The position numbers and the translations under genes are program-made. Shown piece after piece: positions 59,324 through 64,000 of a DNA stretch of 64,000 nucleotides (its first letter is position 1; every line of letters starts with the position of its first letter). The notes below the pieces were generated by a model. That model made no database searches. It was given only the letters and a program-made list of their open reading frames with translations, and was not told the origin of the DNA. The stretch is from Ipomoea triloba (Eukaryota; Streptophyta; Magnoliopsida; Solanales; Convolvulaceae), in NCBI RefSeq assembly GCF_003576645.1, contig NC_044916.1, positions 30,749,446 to 30,813,445 of the forward strand, written 5' to 3'.

Positions 59324-60918
59324 GATGTGGGAAGAGTCTGCGTGATTTTGCACAAATGCCACTTTCAGACATTGAGTGGGCATCCAGTTCAATAAATCGA
59401 ATGGTGCAAGATGAGTTGAGATATGACATAATAGAAATGCATGAAGAGCATACAAAATTGATTTTCAATCTAACAACAGAACAACATGTTGTTTATAGCA
59501 CAATAATCAGTGCTATAGACATAAATTTATGTGGCATTTTCTTCGTTTACGGTTATGGAGGGACTGAAAAGACATTTGTCTGGAGAACATTGTCAGCAAC
59601 ATTAAGGTCAAAAGGAGATATAGTACTCAACGTTGCTTCAAGTGGTATAGCTTCGTTACTACTACCTGGTGGCAGAACTGCTCATTCAAGGTTTGCAATA
59701 CCACTAAATCCAAATGAGGATTCTACATGTAACATCAATCAAGGTAGCGAATTAGCTGAACTCATTGTTAAATGCAAACTTATAATTTGGGATGAAGCGC
59801 CAATGATGCACAAACATTGCTTTGAAGCTTTGGATAGAAGTTTGCGTGATATATTGCGTTTCAATAACCCACAAGGGCTAGACGTACCTTTTGGAGGAAA
59901 AACAGTTGTGTTTGGTGGAGACTTCAGACAAATTTTACCAGTTATACCAAAAGGAACTAGGCAAGATATTGTGCATGCAACAATAAATGCATCTTACCTA
60001 TGGAGGTATTGTAAAGTCCTACGCTTGACAAAGAATATGAGACTCCAAAACTCATCCTCAAATAATGATTATGCACAACTGAAACATTTTTCTGAATGGA
60101 TTGCAAAAATAGGAGATGGCAAAATTGAGGGGCAAACAGATGAATGTGAATACATAGAGATACTTGGACAAATACTCTTACAGTATTCTACAGATCCCAT
60201 TAAAGCAATTGTGGAAAGCACGTATCCATCATTCTCAAGTATAATTGATGATCCATCGTACTTACAAAAAAGGGCGATATTGACACCAACACTTGACGTG
60301 GTACATTCTATAAATGAATATATCAGTTCTTTAAACACGTCTGATGGAATTACATATTTGAGTTGTGATAGTACTTGCAAATCTGATTCTAATGTTGATA
60401 TGTTAGCTGATGTTCACACTCCAGAATTTTTAAATGGAATCAACTGTTCAGGTGTACCCAATCATGCATTGACATTGAAAGTTGGCACTCCAGTTATGCT
60501 ATTAAGAAATATTGACCACTCAATTGGTTTATGTAATGGCACAAGAATGGTAATTACTAAACTTGGAAATCATGTTCTAGAAGCAAGGATATTGTCCAGA
60601 AGCAGTGCAGGTGAGAAAGTACTCATACCAAGAATGTCACTTACTCCATCAGACTTGAGGTTGCCGTTTAAATTTCAAAGAAGACAATTTCCATTAATTG
60701 TCTCATATGCAATGACAATTAATAAGAGTCAAGGACAATCACTTTCTCATGTAGGCCTATTCTTGAAAAAATCTGTCTTTAGTCATGGACAATTATATGT
60801 TGCAGTTTCTAGGGTCACTACTCCAGAAGGGCTGAAAATATTGATTTGTGACAGTGAAAGCACCAGAAAAACTTCAACAGCAAACATTGTATACAATGAA
60901 GTTTTTCAGAATTTGTAA
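59323..60918 (+). CDS. Helitron helicase (PIF1-like), C-terminal part
   Basis: An open 531-codon frame encodes the superfamily 1 PIF1-type helicase half of a Helitron Rep-helicase. It begins inside the protein at [15 protein letters not shown], directly after the AAT microsatellite, so the Rep (HUH nuclease) half is cut off and no natural start is visible. Translations of the microsatellite upstream (Asn/Ile runs) are artefacts. Conserved motifs: Walker [10 protein letters not shown] at 59551-59577, Walker B IIWDEAPM at about 59784-59807, [24 protein letters not shown] and QLYVAVSRV near the end. The C-terminus [14 protein letters not shown] ([10 protein letters not shown]) matches the family's usual end. 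The Walker A loop reads GGTEKT where GGTGKT is expected (GAA at 59566-59568); this should weaken or abolish ATP hydrolysis. Otherwise the frame is free of stops, so inactivation is recent or the part was recently mobilised by other copies. Confidence 0.88.
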
Positions 60919-61396
60919 ATATTCGACTTCATTCTAAAATAATATTTTAACTTTATAATTGTTATTAAATTTATTATCTTCTTTACTTTCAAAACAAAAT
61001 TTACTACAGTAGTAATTAAAGTCATTATGTTTTAATTTCGCGATTTTTTTTAATTCCAGACTATTGTATACTATTTTTTTTTTAACTTTTCAAACATATT
61101 TATTATACAAAAAAAATATGGGATCAAAACTATTTTAAATCAAGTAATTTAAAAAAACATTAAAATACAGTTTGATTCCAAGAATCTTTAAACATCTTAA
61201 TGATTTTTAAAATTATTTACACTTTTTCCCGTATTTATTTAGATAGTAATGAAATTAAATATCGAGAAATATATTATTCATACTTTTACACTTATCTTAT
61301 CATTGAACAAATATACACTAAAAATATGATAATTATTTATTGTTTATAATTTAACCTCTAATTTTATTATTTAAATATCTAATACAAAAATTTCAT

Positions 61397-61411
61397 CCGT
61401 GCATCGCACGG
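61397..61411 (+). other. Helitron 3' hairpin
   Basis: CCGTGC-ATC-GCACGG, a 6-bp stem with a 3-base loop, lies 8 bp before the terminal CTAG. This is the expected Helitron terminator structure. Confidence 0.85.
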
Positions 61412-61423
61412 GTAAAATACTAG

Positions 61424-61724
61424 TTTATATAATATTGATGGTGCTGATAAATTCAATATGATAACATTTTATAGTTTTGACTTTGATCTTTATTTTTACT
61501 AACTTCATTCTTTAATTTATTTTATGTTAGGAGATTGGAAAAGAAAGAAGCCTAATTAAGTAAAAAATGAAGGAAAAAATAGAAAGTCATGAGAATAATG
61601 TGGGAATATCCCCAAATCCCAATATTAATCGTAATTATGACATTATTACCATTTAGTACTAATCCTTTGCTGGCCGCAGGTTGTCTTTATTACCATTTAT
61701 CATTAAAACCTATGAATTTAAGCC
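61424..61724. other. Spacer between the Helitron and the RNase gene
   Basis: AT-rich sequence, presumably the distal promoter of the RNase gene. The Helitron end lies only about 300 bp from the TATA box. Confidence 0.5.
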
Positions 61725-61732
61725 TATAAATA
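61725..61732 (+). promoter_or_regulatory. TATA box of the RNase T2 gene
   Basis: TATAAATA, 55 bp upstream of the ATG, predicts a very short leader with transcription starting near 61755. An out-of-frame ATG at 61761 opens an 18-codon frame including its stop (61761-61814) that overlaps the true start. Confidence 0.7.
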
Positions 61733-61779
61733 CATACCCAACACCAGTGCAGCACTATAGATGTCAAAAAAGTGCAACA

Positions 61780-63156
61780 ATGACAATCAAATTTCAGAGC
61801 TCAGCCTTGATTAAATTCTTGTTGGTTGCACAATGTGTATCAGTTCTCTGTGTTGCTCAAGATTTCGATTTCTTCTACTTTGTGCAACAGGTATGTGAAT
61901 CGGTCGGTAGATAAGTGGTACTCGTGAATGAACTGATATCATCATCACGAGTAAATCGAATAAAATCTTGATAGATTTGCTATATGTAATGTTTGATTTT
62001 GGATGCAGTGGCCAGGATCCTACTGTGACACTAAAAAGAGCTGTTGTTACCCAAAATCAGGGAAGCCTGACTCGGATTTTGGCATTCATGGACTGTGGCC
62101 TAACTACAAAGACGGCAATTATCCGTCAAACTGTGATCCCAACAATCCTTTTGATGAATCTAAGGTTTCCAATTCCTTAAAAATCTTTTTAAGTTTAGCA
62201 GTTTTTAAGATTCGAATTGTGGGTATATATCCAACTCCTTCGTTCTAAATTTGCAGATCTCAGACTTGGTCAGTAGAATGCAACAAGACTGGCCTACCCT
62301 TGCTTGCCCAAGTGGCGATGGCACAGAATTCTGGTCACATGAATGGGAAAAACATGGTACTTGTTCTGAGTCAGTTCTTGAGCAACATTCCTATTTCCAG
62401 ACCACATTAGACCTCAAGAACAACACCAACCTCCTCCAAGCTCTTCAGGATGCAGGTAATTGCCTGCCCACCAAAATTCCCTTTTTCAACCACCTTGTAA
62501 TCCAATTATATATATAGATTATGATGATGAACCGCACAGGTAGTTCAATTAGTTCTTGGATGGTAAATCCTTGGTCGTCAAGGATAAAGGGTTGAGCCCT
62601 AGCCAATGTATGAGCTTCACCCTGTTATGGGGTGGCTCCTTGTGAGCACTGATCTTCTCATTTAATGGGCCACTGAATTACAGTGATTTATCTGGGGTGG
62701 GACCCTTGGCACTTCAATTAATTTTTGGGTGACAGAGTTTGGGTAAAGACAAATAAAGGATCAAGTAGGTGGCTTGAGTTTCATCCTCTTGTAAGCACCA
62801 AGCCGAGTTATTGTGATTTACCACTGTGTATTAATTCTGTTGGGTCGGAGTGTGGGTGCGATTTTGGTTTTTATGGGCAAGGTAGATTATGGTGATGAGA
62901 TGTGATGAATCTTATAAAATAAAATATTACAGGAATCAACCCGGATGGAAATTCATACAGTTTAGGGAGCATAAAAGATGCGATTAAAAGCGCGATTAAT
63001 TACACTCCATGGATAGAATGCAATAACGATGCAGATGGGAACAGCCAGCTGTACCAGGTTTATCTGTGCGTGGATTCTTCGGCTTCTGGGTTAATCGAGT
63101 GTCCAGTTTTCCCTCATGGAAAGTGTGCTTCCACCATCGAGTTCCCATCATTCTAG
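61780..63156 (+). CDS. Secreted S-like ribonuclease, RNase T2 family
   Basis: Four exons, 61780-61890, 62009-62164, 62257-62455 and 62933-63156 (TAG), join in frame to 229 residues, the usual length for plant S-like RNases. All introns are GT-AG. A signal peptide covers residues 1 to about 26 (LIKFLLVAQCVSVLCVA). The two catalytic blocks are intact: FGIHGLWPNY (His64) and FWSHEWEKHGTC (Glu118, Lys121, His122). The CCYP motif and paired cysteines are present, and one N-glycosylation site (NYT) lies in exon 4. These enzymes cut single-stranded RNA through a 2',3'-cyclic phosphate. RNS1/RNase LE-like members act in the apoplast or vacuole in phosphate recycling, wounding and defence. The ATG at 61780 is chosen because it starts the signal peptide. 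AATAAA at 63223 is a candidate poly(A) signal. Sequence type suggests an S-like and not a self-incompatibility RNase. Confidence 0.96.
62528..62880 (+). repeat. tRNA-derived SINE and a partial second copy in RNase intron 3
   Basis: A-box-like sequence CAGGTAGTTCAATTAGTTCT and B-box-like AAAGGGTTGAGCCC lie at tRNA-like spacing at the start. The body continues to GGGGTGGGACCCTTGG near 62710. A second, less complete stretch at about 62740-62880 repeats words of the first body (AGTTATTGTGATTTACC against AATTACAGTGATTTATC). It is in the same orientation as the host gene and makes intron 3 (477 bp) much larger than the other two introns. Confidence 0.6.
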
Positions 63157-63570
63157 CCATGGAAACAGCGTTGTATATCTTGCCATTTTTATAGCTAGTA
63201 CTGTACTGTACTGATTAGCCTTAATAAAAAGAACTGCATGCATGCATGGCAGCAGAGGATTTCAATAAACCTCGATCAGCTCATCTGTTGCGAGAGTGTG
63301 TGTGTGTATGATTATATTATGCCTATCTTCTTCATCAACAAATTGCAATTCTTTTTAAGTTGCGATTTATGGAGTGTTAATATTTTGATTATTTCCTGTG
63401 TTTCATTAATATTGATGGAGTGTTTGTTTCCAATTAATTTGCACACAAAATGTGTCACGTCAAATCAATGCCATCCATATTTATTATATTGTCCATTCAT
63501 TTCCACACAAATTCACATCTTTCTAGATATGTCTAGCACAATACCTTCGTCAAGATAATATTTATGGAGT

Positions 63571-63631
<61 letters not shown>

Positions 63632-64000
63632 TTTAGATAATATTCTGAATTTCTTTTAACATATTCCAAAGTTGGTTTGGAACCTAATTCAAATAAAAGT
63701 CAACTTGATTTGACTTTGTATTTTTGCGTATTTTTTTTTGAAAACTATTTTTGCCTAATTAGTTTAACTGGCAACAAACATTTCATGTACTCCCAAACAA
63801 AAAAAAATGAATAAACATTATGACTCTCTATTAAATTGAGCAATCAAAACGTGTGAAATTATAGAGAGTATAAAATGTTAGTACATCTAAAAGCACTCTT
63901 AACCGATTTTTTTTTAATTTTTAATAAACGTATTTAGTTTTTATGGTTTTATTGGACTAGACCTATCATAAGTTGGGTTACGGATTAGATAATGAATGCA
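63157..64000. other. 3' flank of the RNase gene and intergenic DNA
   Basis: The first part holds the 3' UTR. A (TA)n microsatellite covers 63576-63628. Nothing else is recognised. Confidence 0.5.

Larger units (their letters stand above)
54826..61423 (+). mobile_element. Helitron with both termini, internally degenerate
   Basis: The left end is A|TCTATATATATATAATAACA, the TC-type Helitron start. The right end has a 6-bp stem hairpin CCGTGC-ATC-GCACGG (61397-61411) followed 8 bp later by CTAG|T at 61420-61423. The element therefore lies between A and T, without target duplication or inverted ends, as Helitrons do. It is about 6.6 kb. It carries an RPA-like gene fragment near the 5' end and the C-terminal helicase part of the Rep-helicase gene near the 3' end, in the usual order and orientation. 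The rolling-circle Rep (HUH) domain was not found. Two sequencing gaps lie in the middle. Confidence 0.85.

Noticed and set aside
59195..59468. Frames with long Asn, Ile, Leu or Tyr runs on both strands
   Set aside because: They are translations of the AAT microsatellite in front of the helicase. Only the part from 59323 on has helicase homology.

Overview
The window is nuclear DNA of a flowering plant, most likely an asterid eudicot. It is AT-rich, gene-poor and full of transposon remnants, with spliced genes (GT-AG introns) and plant-specific gene families. A Convolvulaceae/Solanales source is my guess from the repeat style; no single sequence proves it. A run of 48 N and a lone N show this is assembled draft sequence.

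Seven host genes can be supported. They are: a single-exon zinc-finger homeodomain (ZHD) transcription factor (5896-6783, minus); a CLE signalling-peptide precursor of the CLE45 type (27862-28146, minus); a seven-exon RING-CH membrane E3 ubiquitin ligase (32084-34885, minus); a tandem pair of unrecognised four-helix membrane proteins (40450-41004 and 42899-43462, plus); a DUF1639 protein (45381-46450, minus); and a four-exon secreted S-like RNase T2 (61780-63156, plus). They share no obvious pathway. All the exon boundaries I give keep the reading frame and were read by eye.

The rest is mostly mobile DNA. 1-5.9 kb holds a Stowaway-like and a hAT-like MITE. 7-27 kb is intergenic DNA with fold-back MITEs, a (AAT)n-bounded inverted element at 11.3-12.0 kb, and SINE-like fragments. 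35.5-39.2 kb carries one LTR of about 2.1 kb, a primer-binding site and a broken gag of a Ty3/gypsy (Athila/Tat-like) element. 39.27-40.16 kb holds two adjacent fold-back elements that lie in the promoter of the first membrane-protein gene. 42.2 kb and 53.4 kb have MITEs with clear target-site duplications.

The most striking element is a Helitron at 54826-61423. Both canonical ends are present (TC start; hairpin plus CTAG end, between A and T). Inside are a truncated RPA-like gene and the intact C-terminal PIF1-type helicase part, whose Walker A loop has a Gly-to-Glu change. The rolling-circle Rep domain is not visible, and the middle is duplicated around assembly gaps. I found no CRISPR array, no canonical tRNA or rRNA gene, and nothing that I would call a new biological system. 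The best leads are the Helitron, the orphan gene pair and the fold-back elements.
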